This document shows positions 33,824 to 44,865 of a DNA stretch of 64,000 nucleotides, piece after piece. The notes below the pieces were generated by a model, which saw only the letters and a list, made by a program, of their open reading frames with translations, made no database searches and was not told the DNA's origin. The stretch covers positions 62,001 through 126,000 of the forward strand of contig CAZIOH010000003.1 of NCBI GenBank assembly GCA_964540815.1. The letters run 5' to 3'. This DNA is from CAZIOH01 sp964540815 (GTDB lineage Bacteria > Myxococcota_A > Polyangia > Fen-1088). The position numbers were made by a program, and so were the translations under genes. How positions within the stretch are numbered: position 1 is the first letter of the stretch; each line of letters opens with the position of its first letter.

Positions 33824-34597
33824 ATGCCGGATCTGCTCTTCCTGCTCGGCAAGGTAGGGGCTGATCCACGCATCACGGACATCCGCTGGTCGGCTTACAT
33901 CCTGGCCACCGCATTCATCGAGAGCAGCCATACCGTCCGCGTCACCAAGCAGACGGTCGACAAGAAGGGGCGGGTCAAGACCCACAAGATCAAGGTTTGG
34001 CGCAATTTCACTCCCATCGAAGAAACAGGACACGGAAAGGGCCGGAGATACTCCCTGCCGGTCAAGGTCAAGCGCCTCCCAAGTGGTGACGTCCAACTCA
34101 CCGAGTACGATGGCGATCAGCGGATCGTCTCCGCGGCGACCGGAATCGGGGTCTCGCTCCACAGACATCAAAAACTCGGAGTAAAGGCTGACTCGAAACC
34201 CAGCGGTCGCTACGATGACGATGACGATGACGACGACGGGGACGAGGACTTCTTTTTCGGCCGGGGGTACGTTCAGCTCACCTGGTGGACCAACTACGCG
34301 GGGGCGGGCGTGGCCCTTGGACAGGGGTTGGATCTCCTGATTGATCCCGAACTGGTGAATGACCCGAACACCGCATATTCTATCGTCGCGACCGGCCTTT
34401 ACACCGGAGGCATCTTTGCCAATGGCCGGAAGCTCTCTCAGTTCTTTCACGGGGGCCACACCGATTACGTGAACGCACGCAACATGGTCAACGCCGGCGT
34501 CTCGCACGACGCCAAGGTCGAAGTCGCGAAGATAGCGGAGAGATTCGAGAAGGCGCTCCTCGCTTCCAGGCTCAATGCAGAGGTGGCGGCCCGGTGA
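33824..34597 (+). CDS. GH19-type lysozyme/chitinase-like protein, probably 5'-frameshifted
   Basis: A 257-residue frame with the GH19/endolysin-like fold. SAYILATAFIESSHTV carries the candidate catalytic Glu, the FFFGRGYVQLTWWTNYAGAG block is the substrate-cleft signature, and ARNMVNAGVSHDAK closes the domain. An acidic (Asp)8-type run from a GAC/GAT repeat (34214-34245) precedes the signature. The ATG at 33824 has no ribosome site. Upstream, ATG 33705 opens another frame ending VQKFNMPRC. Removing one copy of a near-duplicated 8-mer (ATGCCTCG, 33816-33823) would fuse that frame to this one as VQKFNMPDLLFLLG. It is likely a peptidoglycan hydrolase, and the present copy may be a pseudogene. 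The LprI-type gene overlaps its stop. Confidence 0.65.
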   Translation: MPDLLFLLGKVGADPRITDIRWSAYILATAFIESSHTVRVTKQTVDKKGRVKTHKIKVWRNFTPIEETGHGKGRRYSLPVKVKRLPSGDVQLTEYDGDQRIVSAATGIGVSLHRHQKLGVKADSKPSGRYDDDDDDDDGDEDFFFGRGYVQLTWWTNYAGAGVALGQGLDLLIDPELVNDPNTAYSIVATGLYTGGIFANGRKLSQFFHGGHTDYVNARNMVNAGVSHDAKVEVAKIAERFEKALLASRLNAEVAAR

Positions 34598-35166
34598 GCG
34601 CTGCTCTGAGCGTTCTTTTGCTCCTGCTATCCGACGATATCCCGGTCACTGGCAACGGAAGACTGCCCTCCGAAGTCGCTGGAACCTGGGACGTCGTGCG
34701 TGTCGCCGTCGACAATCAGGACGCATCCCACTGGGGCTCCGTTCCGAACGATCCTCGGCTGCTCGGGCGAACGCTGACCATCGACCCGGTTCAGGTGCAG
34801 TTCGAAGATGGGAAGGAGCTCGGCTGCAAGCCGGTAGGCTCGGGGCAACTGGCGCTGCACTACGACAACCAGGTGCTGCTTCTCTTCCAACGACGTCCGC
34901 CAGGATCAAAGCCGACGGCCTCATTCGACTGCGCGAAAGCAGCCTCTTCGACGGAGAGGACAATATGCGCGAGCTTCGACCTCGCCTCCTGGGATCGTAG
35001 TGTCGCTCAGGCCTGGCGTGCGGCCTTGGACCGTAGACCGCAGAAACAGGCGCACTTCCGCAAGACCCAAAAGGAATGGCTGCACGCCCGCGACGCCTGC
35101 GGCTACAAGGCCGATTGCCTCGATGACCTGCAATGGCGGCGCGTCGACGAGCTCACCCAGGAGTGA
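34594..35166 (+). CDS. LprI-type (lysozyme inhibitor) domain protein
   Basis: A 190-residue product starting at a GTG that overlaps the upstream stop (GTGA). The N-terminus (about 1-18) is hydrophobic and could be a short signal. Residues about 25-100 are unassigned. Residues about 108-188 are an LprI domain: SFDCAKAASSTERTICASF, LDRRPQKQAHFRKTQKEWL and ACGYKADCLDDL, with the expected four Cys. LprI of Mycobacterium inhibits lysozyme. Overlap with a lysozyme-like gene suggests an enzyme-protector pair, although LprI domains also occur without such partners. Base composition is lower in GC than the flanking chromosome, like its neighbour. Confidence 0.75.
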   Translation: MSAALSVLLLLLSDDIPVTGNGRLPSEVAGTWDVVRVAVDNQDASHWGSVPNDPRLLGRTLTIDPVQVQFEDGKELGCKPVGSGQLALHYDNQVLLLFQRRPPGSKPTASFDCAKAASSTERTICASFDLASWDRSVAQAWRAALDRRPQKQAHFRKTQKEWLHARDACGYKADCLDDLQWRRVDELTQE

Positions 35167-35204
35167 GCCTCGGCTCTTCGCGGTGACGTGGGTGAGGCGA
35201 CCGC

Positions 35205-35236
35205 GCGGGCGGCGCTCCCGGCTGCCGACCGCCCGC
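35205..35236. terminator. Hairpin between convergent genes
   Basis: GCGGGCGG (35205-35212) and CCGCCCGC (35229-35236) form a perfect 8-bp stem with a 16-base loop in the 73-base gap between the LprI-type gene (+) and the next gene (-). The location suits a bidirectional terminator. There is no T-run on either side. Confidence 0.4.
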
Positions 35237-35239
35237 CCG

Positions 35240-36178
35240 TCAGAGGCCGTAGCGCGATACCAAGGCCGCATCGCAGGCGTGGAGCGCGATGTGGCGGGGG
35301 CTGAGGCGGACGTGGAGCAGAGGCCCCAGCGTCTCGTCGAACCCGGCGAGCAGCCAGGCCCAAAGCGCGCCCAGCATCCCGAAGCGGACGTGCAGCCGGC
35401 CGGCGTAGCGCACGAAGCCCGCGACGTCCTTGAACTGATCCATGGCCAGCATGAGGTGCGGATCCGAGGACAGATCGTCCGGGACGGGGCGGGCCGCGAC
35501 CTGAGGCTCGCGCGCAAAGGCCGCGATCTCGGCGGGGAGGCGCGCGTGGTAGGCGCCGTCCTCGATCAGGGACGTGAGGGCCCTTCCGCGCGGGTGCCGG
35601 CCGGCGAGGATCAGGTCCGCGGCGCGGGCCATCTCCTCCACCCCCTCCGGGTGGGCGCGCAGGAGCACGAGATCGTAGACCGGGTGGCGGTGGAAGGTCT
35701 GGAGGACGTGGTCGATGATGGCGTCGCGCGGCGAGAAGAGCCCGATGGGATCGAGCATCGTCGCCGGCCCGGCGATGAAGCGCCGGACGTTGTGGAAGAT
35801 CCACGGGATGCCCTGGCTGCGATAGAACACCTTGGTCTCGGTGCTGGCGCCGAGGATCATCTGGTCCCGTCCCGCGACCAGGAGCTGGGGGATGCTCGGG
35901 ACCTGATCCGCGTGCCCGAGGGCCACCAGGCGCTGCAGCCGACCGCGCACCACCGCCGGGCGCACGTACGCGACGAGCAGCGCGACCAGTTGACGAAGCT
36001 TGTCCACGTTCTGCCGCCAACCACCGATGGCATCGGCGAGCAGCCGCCAGCGCGACCGGCCAATCCACGGCGGAGGCGTGGCCCCCTGGCGTGCCGCCAT
36101 GACGGCGGCGTCGTCGGAGAGCGGAGGGCTCGACCTCGAGACCGACATGGGAGGGGGAGGGGGCATGGACATGGACAT
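35240..36178 (-). CDS. Conserved-looking hypothetical protein
   Basis: A 312-residue soluble protein I do not recognise. The first nine residues (MSMSMPPPP) come from a GACATG hexamer repeat at 36163-36183, so the true start could be the second in-frame ATG at 36100 (MAARQGATPPPW). The body is mixed helix with blocks such as VPSIPQLLVAGRDQMILGAS, GIPWIFHNVRRFIAGPATML and DQFKDVAGFVRYAGRLHVRF. It has no signal peptide and no clear membrane helices. Good codon-position GC bias over the whole length supports it as a gene. It is transcribed leftward, opposite to the LprI-type gene. Confidence 0.65.
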   Translation of the reverse strand: MSMSMPPPPPMSVSRSSPPLSDDAAVMAARQGATPPPWIGRSRWRLLADAIGGWRQNVDKLRQLVALLVAYVRPAVVRGRLQRLVALGHADQVPSIPQLLVAGRDQMILGASTETKVFYRSQGIPWIFHNVRRFIAGPATMLDPIGLFSPRDAIIDHVLQTFHRHPVYDLVLLRAHPEGVEEMARAADLILAGRHPRGRALTSLIEDGAYHARLPAEIAAFAREPQVAARPVPDDLSSDPHLMLAMDQFKDVAGFVRYAGRLHVRFGMLGALWAWLLAGFDETLGPLLHVRLSPRHIALHACDAALVSRYGL

Positions 36179-36227
36179 GGACGACTCCGGTCCTTCCCCT
36201 ATTCTAGTCGGCGCTACTCGTTTGCGC

Positions 36228-36668
36228 TCAGTGACTGGCGGAGATCACCCGCAGGCGCACGGGCACGATTCCGATCTTCACCATGTTCAGCCGATGGGCG
36301 GCCGCCTCCGACAGATCGATGATCTTCTTCCCGGCGGCGCAGCGATCGTTGATGCGCACGACCACGGCGGGCAGGTCGACGTCGGTGCGCTCGACGGCGA
36401 CCTTGGTGCCGAACGGCAGCACGGGGTGCGCGGCGGTCAGCTTCTGGGGGTCGTAGATCTCGCCGTTGGCGGTTCGGTGCCCGGCCAGACGCGGCGCATA
36501 GAAGGTCGCCTTCCCGTTTTCTTTCCAGCCAATTCCGACTTGCGCGCCGCGCGCGCCCGCGCCCTGGCGTCTTGCGTAGAGCTCGGCGGAGGGCCCCGCG
36601 CAGCCCCCAACCAGCAGCATGCCGCCCGTCACGATCAGGCAAAGCGTCAACCGGCCGATCGCGGTCAT
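36228..36668 (-). CDS. rlpA: RlpA-like double-psi beta-barrel lipoprotein
   Basis: A 146-residue lipoprotein with signal ending LLVGGC (Cys about residue 19). Its RlpA/DPBB domain shows ATFYAPRLAGHRTANGE, AAHPVLPFGTKVAVER, VVRINDRC and IIDLSEAAAHRLNM, all hallmarks of the septal lytic transglycosylase family acting on denuded glycan strands. No SPOR domain follows, so this is the short form. The start is uncertain because MTGA-coding 12-base repeats lie directly upstream up to an assembly gap; ATG 36668 is the last Met before the hydrophobic segment. Confidence 0.85.
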   Translation of the reverse strand: MTAIGRLTLCLIVTGGMLLVGGCAGPSAELYARRQGAGARGAQVGIGWKENGKATFYAPRLAGHRTANGEIYDPQKLTAAHPVLPFGTKVAVERTDVDLPAVVVRINDRCAAGKKIIDLSEAAAHRLNMVKIGIVPVRLRVISASH

Positions 36669-36811
36669 GGCCCCGGTCATCGCCCCGGTCATNNNNNNNN
36701 NNNNNNNNNNNNNNNNNNNNNNNNNNNNNNNNNNNNNNNNNNNNNNNNNNNNNNNNNNNNNNNNNNNNNNNNNNNNNNNNNNNNNNNNNNNNGCCCCGGT
36801 CATCGCCCCGG

Positions 36812-36815
<4 letters not shown>
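36669..36815. repeat. 12-bp tandem repeat array interrupted by a 100-N assembly gap
   Basis: Units of GCCCCGGTCATC/G lie on both sides of the N run (36693-36792): GGCCCCGGTCATCGCCCCGGTCAT before it and the same after it. The array evidently defeated assembly, and 100 N is the usual placeholder for an unknown length. On the minus strand each unit reads ATGACCGGGGCG, coding MTGA in frame with rlpA. The stop codon of the NtrC-type gene lies inside the first right-hand units. Confidence 0.85.
36693..36792. other. Assembly gap (100 N)
   Basis: Exactly 100 undetermined bases, a conventional placeholder. The flanking sequence is the same 12-bp repeat on both sides, so the missing sequence is most likely more repeat units. 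Confidence 0.95.
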
Positions 36816-38296
<1,481 letters not shown>

Positions 38297-38441
38297 GTCA
38301 ATCGTCCTTCAAGTCGCCATCGGAGTCGCCATCGCAGTCGGAGGAGGGCCGGGAGGTGGTCGCGGGCGGTGGTCGCTGCGCGGTCTCCCGGGCCAGGGGT
38401 GACCGAGGATACCGCAAATCTTTGCTAACCTGCGCAGGGCG

Positions 38442-39541
38442 ATGCGCCACGACCGCCGGCCGCCTTTGGATGATGTGACCCGATACGTGCGCGCGGACGT
38501 GCGGGCGCTGCACGGGTACACGCCCGGAGAGCAGCAGGCGGGCTTCCTCAAGCTCAACACCAACGAGTCGGCGTACCCGCCCTCTCCGCGGGTGTTCGAG
38601 ACGCTCGGCGCCCTGCCCGGCGACGCCTTTCGCAAGTACCCCGATCCGCACAGCCGCCACCTGTGCGAGGTGGCCGCGCGGATCTACGGGGTCGCCCCCG
38701 AGCAGATCCTGGCGGGCAACGGCTCGGACGACTGCCTGACCATCCTCTATCGAACCTTCCTCGGGCCGGGGGAGCGGGCGGCCTGCCCGTGGCCCTCCTA
38801 CGGGCTCTACGACACGCTGGCGGCCTTGCAGGGCAGCCCGATAACCCACGCCGACTACCCGCGCGAGCCCGACGGCAGCGTCCGGGAGTGGGCGCTGCCC
38901 GAGGCTCTGGCGACCACCGGAGCCCGGCTGACCCTGGTCGCCAATCCCAACAACCCGTCATCCACCCTGGATCCGGTGGCGAGCCTGCGCCGTCTGTGCG
39001 AGCGCCTGGATGGCATCCTGGTGGTGGACGAGGCGTACATCGACTTCGCGCTCGGGCTCGACTCCGGGGCCAGCATGCTGCCGTACCTCGACGCGCACCC
39101 CAACCTGGTGGTCCTGCGCACCTTCTCGAAGAGCTACAGCCTTGCGGGCGCCCGCCTCGGGCTCATGTTCGCGGCGGCGCCGCTCGTCGCGATGATGAAC
39201 AAGGTCAAGGACAGCTACAACGTCAACGCCCTGACCCAGGCGGTGGGGGTGGCGGCGCTGGAGGACCGGGCGCACCACGCCGACGGCATCGCGCGCACCC
39301 TGGCCGAGAAGGCCTGGCTCGAACAGGCGCTGGCGGGCCTCGGCTGGTCGTGGCCGCCTGCCTTCGGCAACTTCTTGCTGGTGCGCGTGGGCCCGGACGC
39401 CCGGCGGATCCACGAGGCGGTGCGGGCGCGAAAGATCCTGGTGCGCTACTGGGACACGCCAGAGCTCGGCCACAGCCTGCGGATCACGGTCGGCAACCGG
39501 GCCCAGAACCAGGCCCTGGTGACCGCGCTCGGCGAGGCCGC

Positions 39542-39545
<4 letters not shown>
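38442..39545 (+). CDS. hisC: Histidinol-phosphate aminotransferase
   Basis: PLP aminotransferase converting imidazole-acetol phosphate to histidinol phosphate. The 367-residue protein has the HisC signatures LKLNTNESAYPPSP, GNGSDDCLTIL, NPNNPSSTLDP, VDEAYIDFA and the PLP lysine near 230 in TFSKSYSLAGARLG, with RITVGNRAQN near the end. Some HisC-like enzymes also act on aromatic amino acids. It diverges from the NtrC-type gene across a 145-base gap and overlaps ilvA by four bases (GTGA), so hisC and ilvA are cotranscribed. No other his gene is near. Confidence 0.92.
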
Positions 39546-41104
<1,559 letters not shown>

Positions 41105-41177
41105 GCCCGAGGATGACCGCCAGCTTTCCGCAGGTGCGGGTGGTCCTCCCGCTCGAGTGAGCCGCGGACGGGCCCGT

Positions 41178-41804
41178 TCAGGCGGGCGCGCGGAGATCCT
41201 CGGCGAGGGCGGAGAGGAGGGTGGCAGGCAAGGGGGCGCGCGCGGAGAGGTGGGGGTGGTCGACCAGGAAGAACGCCCGGCCCTCGGCGCCCGAGGTCGC
41301 GCCGGCCGCAGCCGCCGCGGCGATCTCGAGCAAGGCCGCCGCCGCGCGGCTCCCGGTCCCGAGAGGGAACTTGAGGTAGTGCACGGCGGTGGTGCGGTCC
41401 TCCAGGATCCCGTGGGTCTCGTTGCGGGCCGCGATGCGGGTGCCGTCGATTTCCAGCGCCAGCCGGTGCTCGAGCCCGGCGAGCTCCACCAGCCGCCGCT
41501 CGCGCGGATCGCGCTCGGCGATCTCCACGAACATGGTGGCGGAGAGCTCGCCCTCGCCCGGGACCAGCTCGTTGTAGGTCTCGAGCTCGTGCGCGATGCC
41601 GGATTCCTTGGTGATGCGCTCGGTCCGCAGCATCTCCTGGATCTGGAACAGGGCCGTGTCGCGGTTCTCGAAGACCACCGACAGCTCGGGCGCGGGGCTG
41701 AAGCGGCGTTGCTTCTTCTCGGCGATGATCCGGGCCCGGAAGCGCTCGCGGATCTGTTCGTAAGCCCCGAGATCCAGCAGCTCGTTGCGCGCGATGGGTT
41801 TCAT
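41178..41804 (-). CDS. DUF3501-family protein
   Basis: A 208-residue protein of the DUF3501 family. Blocks supporting this are MKPIARNELLDLGAYEQIR, IIAEKKQRRFSPAPELSVVFENRDT, QIQEMLRTERI and ETYNELVPGEGELSATMFVEI. Family members typically sit directly after a two-cluster Fe-S oxidoreductase gene and rubrerythrin, as here. The biochemical role is not established. ATG 41804 overlaps the upstream stop (ATGA), showing translational coupling. The C-terminal part (about 160-208) is Ala-rich. Confidence 0.85.
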   Translation of the reverse strand: MKPIARNELLDLGAYEQIRERFRARIIAEKKQRRFSPAPELSVVFENRDTALFQIQEMLRTERITKESGIAHELETYNELVPGEGELSATMFVEIAERDPRERRLVELAGLEHRLALEIDGTRIAARNETHGILEDRTTAVHYLKFPLGTGSRAAAALLEIAAAAAAGATSGAEGRAFFLVDHPHLSARAPLPATLLSALAEDLRAPA

Positions 41805-43183
41805 GACGATGCCCTTTCCTGTTGCGCGGGCGAGGTCGCCGGCCCGGCCGCCGCCCCCACGCTGTCGACGCCGAGCCCATAGGCCGACAGCAAGGCCTCG
41901 ACCGGGTGCTGGACCGTGACGCGATTTTCCTTCTGGATGCGCAGGGCCGACAGCGAGCAATCCGTGACCACCAGCTCGCCCTCGGCGTCCTCGATGCCCC
42001 GGACCAGCTTCTGCGCGTACTTGCGCCCGAGCTCATAGAACTCGGCCTTCATCCCCCAGGTCCCGTCCACCGCCGAGCACTGCTCGACCATCCGCACGTC
42101 GGTGTCGGGGATGGCGGAGAGCACCCGCAGGCCGGGGAAGGCGATCTTCTGGGCGCGCAGGTGGCAGGCGGCATGATAGGTCACCGCGCCGAGCCCACGG
42201 GCGAAGTCGGTCTTGAGGCGCCTGGCCCGCCGGAGCCCGTCGAGGAACTGCATCAGATCCTGGGTGGCGGCCGCCACCGCGTGGGTGGCGGGGCGATCGT
42301 CGTAGGCCGGCCATTCCTTCTTCATGGTGTACCCGCAGGTCGGCGAGGCCACGACGATGGTCTGTCCGGCCGCGATGGCGGGGGCCAGCAGATCGACGTT
42401 GGTCCGCACCTTGGCGCGCATGGCCTCGACGTCGCCACCATCGAGGTTCGGCATGCCGCAACAGATCTGACCGGACGGTCGGATCACCCGGAAGCCCTGG
42501 TGCTCGAGGACCCGGACCGCCGCCTTGGGCACGCTGGTCTGGTTGTAATCGCCGTAGCAGGTCGAGAAGATCACCACCTCCCCCGCGCTGCCTGCCCCGG
42601 GCAGGGGGGTGTGGCGGTCGAGCCAGCGCTCGAAGGTCTGCGCCTCGAGGGGGGGCAAGGGGAACTCGGCCGAGATCCCGGCCAGCTTCTCGCCGAGCTT
42701 GCGGAGAAGGCGGTTGCGGTTCACGAAGTTGGTGGCGGAGGCGGCCGGGCCGCCGCCGAGCTTGCCGAGCAGCGCCGGCTCGCCGAGGATGCGGTCGACC
42801 AGCTTGACCCCTTCGCGCCGCGCCCGCTGGGCCTTCTCGCGGGCCATCAGGCGCGGAAAGTCCAGCAACTCCGCCGCGTGCTCGTCGGCGGTATAGGGAC
42901 ACTTGATGTAGCAGAGCTTGCATTGCCAGCACAGATCGCTCACCCGCGAGAAATCCGCCGCGGTGGTGCGTTCGGCCCCCTCGGCGCGCCCGCTCTCGAT
43001 GTCCCGGTCCACCGCCGCGAGGAGCGCGGGAAAGCTCCCGCAGTACCCGACGCACATGCGGCACTCGTGACAGACCTGAAAGGTCCGTCGCAGCTCACCC
43101 TCGAGATCCTGGCGATCCCAGTAGCGTGGCTCATCTGGATGGGTGGCGGGTGGCGTGGCGGGCCGACGAGGAATGTGCGACAT
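41801..43183 (-). CDS. Two-[4Fe-4S] oxidoreductase with CCG domains (GlpC/HdrD-like)
   Basis: A 460-residue cytosolic Fe-S protein. The N-terminal ferredoxin-type motifs CHECRMCVGYCG and CWQCKLCYIKCP bind two 4Fe-4S clusters. Two Cys-rich (CCG) domains follow, with STCYGDYN...QICCGMPN and AACHLRAQ...MVEQCSAVDG, as in glycolate oxidase GlcF, GlpC and heterodisulfide reductase subunits. Context with rubrerythrin and DUF3501 suggests it delivers electrons in a peroxide-reducing system; no partner flavoprotein is encoded nearby. In the second CCG motif the usual CCG is replaced by QCSAVDGTWG. The stop overlaps the DUF3501 start. Confidence 0.88.
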   Translation of the reverse strand: MSHIPRRPATPPATHPDEPRYWDRQDLEGELRRTFQVCHECRMCVGYCGSFPALLAAVDRDIESGRAEGAERTTAADFSRVSDLCWQCKLCYIKCPYTADEHAAELLDFPRLMAREKAQRARREGVKLVDRILGEPALLGKLGGGPAASATNFVNRNRLLRKLGEKLAGISAEFPLPPLEAQTFERWLDRHTPLPGAGSAGEVVIFSTCYGDYNQTSVPKAAVRVLEHQGFRVIRPSGQICCGMPNLDGGDVEAMRAKVRTNVDLLAPAIAAGQTIVVASPTCGYTMKKEWPAYDDRPATHAVAAATQDLMQFLDGLRRARRLKTDFARGLGAVTYHAACHLRAQKIAFPGLRVLSAIPDTDVRMVEQCSAVDGTWGMKAEFYELGRKYAQKLVRGIEDAEGELVVTDCSLSALRIQKENRVTVQHPVEALLSAYGLGVDSVGAAAGPATSPAQQERASS

Positions 43184-43344
43184 GCGGAGGTTCCTGGAGC
43201 GGGGGCAAAGGAGAACTTTTGGATCGCGACCCGAGGATGCCCGCGGCGGGAGGTTGACCGCCAGGGAGTCGTTCCTGGCGGTTCATCCGTTCGGTTCTTC
43301 CGTCGGTCGTCCCCTTGGGCATCGGGACGGCGAGGATGGGCGCG

Positions 43345-43764
43345 TCAGCCCAGGGTCTGACCGGCCTTGGCGAAGCGCCCGGCGTGGGACTTCTCGGCCT
43401 TGGCCAGGGTCTCGAACCATTCGGCCACGTCGTCGAAGCCCTCGTCGCGGGCCACCTTCGCGAAGCCCGGATACATTGTCTCGTACTCGTGGGTCTCGCC
43501 CGCCTCGGCCGCCTTGAGGTTCTTGGCGGTGTTGCCGATCGGCAGACCGGTCGCCGGATCGCCGACTTGCTTGAGGAAATCCAGGTGGCCGTGGGCGTGG
43601 CCGGTCTCGCCGTCGGCGGTGTCCTTGAAGAGCCCGGCGACCTCCGGATAGCCTTCCACGTCCGCCACCTTGGCGAAGTAGAGGTAGCGGCGATTGGCCT
43701 GGGACTCGCCGGCGAAGGCGTCCTTGAGGTTCTGGTGGGTCTTGGTTCCGTTCAGCTTGGCCAT
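43345..43764 (-). CDS. Rubrerythrin, short form without rubredoxin domain
   Basis: A 139-residue ferritin-like diiron protein expected to reduce hydrogen peroxide. Two ExxH-type helices are clear: AFAGESQANRRYLYFA with DGETGHAHGHLDFL, and AGETHEYETMYPGFA with KAEKSHAGRFAKAG. The C-terminal rubredoxin domain of classical rubrerythrin (about 190 residues) is absent, so electrons must come from another protein, plausibly the Fe-S oxidoreductase downstream. The ATG has a strong AAGGAGA ribosome site. Upstream on the coding strand is a pyrimidine-rich leader with repeats of CGTCTCTCTTC and TTCGTTTC. Confidence 0.93.
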   Translation of the reverse strand: MAKLNGTKTHQNLKDAFAGESQANRRYLYFAKVADVEGYPEVAGLFKDTADGETGHAHGHLDFLKQVGDPATGLPIGNTAKNLKAAEAGETHEYETMYPGFAKVARDEGFDDVAEWFETLAKAEKSHAGRFAKAGQTLG

Positions 43765-43867
43765 GGGATCTCCTTGTGGTGGGTGTACGACGAGAGACGG
43801 AAGAGAGACGGAAGAGAGGCGGAAAGAAACGAAAAGAAACGAAAGAGAGACGAGCCGCGACGCGAGC

Positions 43868-44560
43868 TCAGGCGCGCGCCCGACCTCGAGACCGCGCGCG
43901 GGCGCGGGCCTGACGCCGGGTCCCGGTCCCGAGCGGAGAGGGTGGGCTCGGTGAATCGGCGTCGGGCTCGGGCGCGGGCCGAGGAAGCGCGGCGCAGCCA
44001 GCGCACAGACCACGAAAGACCTGCTCCACGGCGCGCAGCCGGAAATGCGGGGCGACCGCGGCCAGACGCAACGACTGCGCCGCCCGCCCGGCCTGCCGCG
44101 GGGGAGAGATCTTCTTCGACGGGGCTTCGGCCGGGGAGAGATCGCGCACCAGCCCGCAGCGGTCGCAGACCAGGTGGTCGTGTGGCAACACGTTCGGATC
44201 GAACCGACCCGAGCCCGGCGACAGCGCCAGCGCCGAGCACAGGTCCGAGCGTCGGAGGACGTCGAGGGTGTTGTAGACGGTCGCGAAGGACATGGTGGGC
44301 ATGCTGCCCCGCAGCCGATCGAAGAGCTCCTGGGCCGTGGGATGCGACTCATCGGTGGCGAGCTCGCGGACCACCGCCGCCCGCTGCGGGGTGAGGCGCA
44401 AGCCCCGGGTCCGCAGGGCCGCGAGCATGGTGACCCCGCGCACCGACCCGACGGGCGCCCCGAGGCCGGCCGGCGAATTCCCGCTCGACCCGAGGATCGA
44501 CCCGGGCAGCGACCCGAGGGTCGGGGCGACCGATCTGCTGTGGCTCCGTCGACGCGCCAT
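43868..44560 (-). CDS. Fur/PerR-family metalloregulator with extended C-terminus
   Basis: A 230-residue Fur-family repressor, larger than the usual 140-150. The winged-helix part is at about 45-125 (RLTPQRAAVVRELATDES, TAQELFDRLR, SFATVYNTLDVLRRS). The metal and dimer part has LPHDHLVCDRCGLVRDL and later LCAGCAAL, giving two CxxC pairs. A long basic/Pro-rich tail (about 185-230) and a 45-residue N-terminal extension are unconserved. Beside rubrerythrin it is most likely PerR-like, sensing peroxide through iron, although Zur or Fur specificity cannot be excluded. A palindrome abuts its start codon, implying autoregulation. Confidence 0.88.
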   Translation of the reverse strand: MARRRSHSRSVAPTLGSLPGSILGSSGNSPAGLGAPVGSVRGVTMLAALRTRGLRLTPQRAAVVRELATDESHPTAQELFDRLRGSMPTMSFATVYNTLDVLRRSDLCSALALSPGSGRFDPNVLPHDHLVCDRCGLVRDLSPAEAPSKKISPPRQAGRAAQSLRLAAVAPHFRLRAVEQVFRGLCAGCAALPRPAPEPDADSPSPPSPLGTGTRRQARARARSRGRARA

Positions 44561-44567
44561 GGTTTGC

Positions 44568-44592
44568 GAGAGATCCTTATTAGGAATCTCTC
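44568..44592. promoter_or_regulatory. Palindromic Fur/PerR-type operator
   Basis: GAGAGATCCTTA (44568-44579) is followed at once by its near-complement TTAGGAATCTCTC (44580-44592), an imperfect 25-base palindrome with an AT-rich centre, seven bases upstream of the regulator start. Size, symmetry and position fit a Fur-family box. The same sequence is not seen before rubrerythrin, so the set may be controlled from this single site. Confidence 0.6.
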
Positions 44593-44615
44593 TAAACTGC
44601 AAATGGATCCGGCTG

Positions 44616-44781
44616 CTCGTGCACCGCTCTCGAGACAGGGGTCAATGATCCGTCGCCGAGGCGAAGGCCCCGCAAGGCGCGACGACGACCAATACTCAGA
44701 CGTCTTGCGAGGAGGAGCGACGCAGCGGAGTCGAAGCATCGGCGGCGCAGCATTGATTCTATTTCGAGAGCGGTGCACGAG
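44616..44781. mobile_element. MITE-like palindromic element, copy 1 (166 bp)
   Basis: Terminal inverted repeats CTCGTGCACCGCTCTCGA (44616-44633) and TCGAGAGCGGTGCACGAG (44764-44781) are perfect over 18 bases. The interior continues as imperfect arms (GTCAATGATC versus GCATTGATTC) around a centre near 44698 containing AATACTC. No ORF of transposase type is inside. It sits in the 305-base gap between the Fur-type gene and the ABM-domain gene; apart from it and the operator, nothing else is seen there. The ends match copy 3 at 50346. Confidence 0.7.
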
Positions 44782-44865
44782 GTCCGCCAGGCCGCGGCGC
44801 CCGTGGCTCGGGCGTCGAGGGTTCCCGCCGTGGGCAACGGCGTTGTGTAGCGTTATGGTTGGGCG

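Noticed and set aside
41114..41161. Fifteen-codon frame MTASFPQVRVVLPLE just after ilvA
   Set aside because: Too short, no ribosome site and no recognisable homologue; probably chance.
43765..43867. Direct repeats (GAGAGACGGAA and GAAACGAAA on the plus strand) before rubrerythrin as a second operator
   Set aside because: They are purine-rich direct repeats without dyad symmetry and do not resemble the palindrome at 44568-44592.
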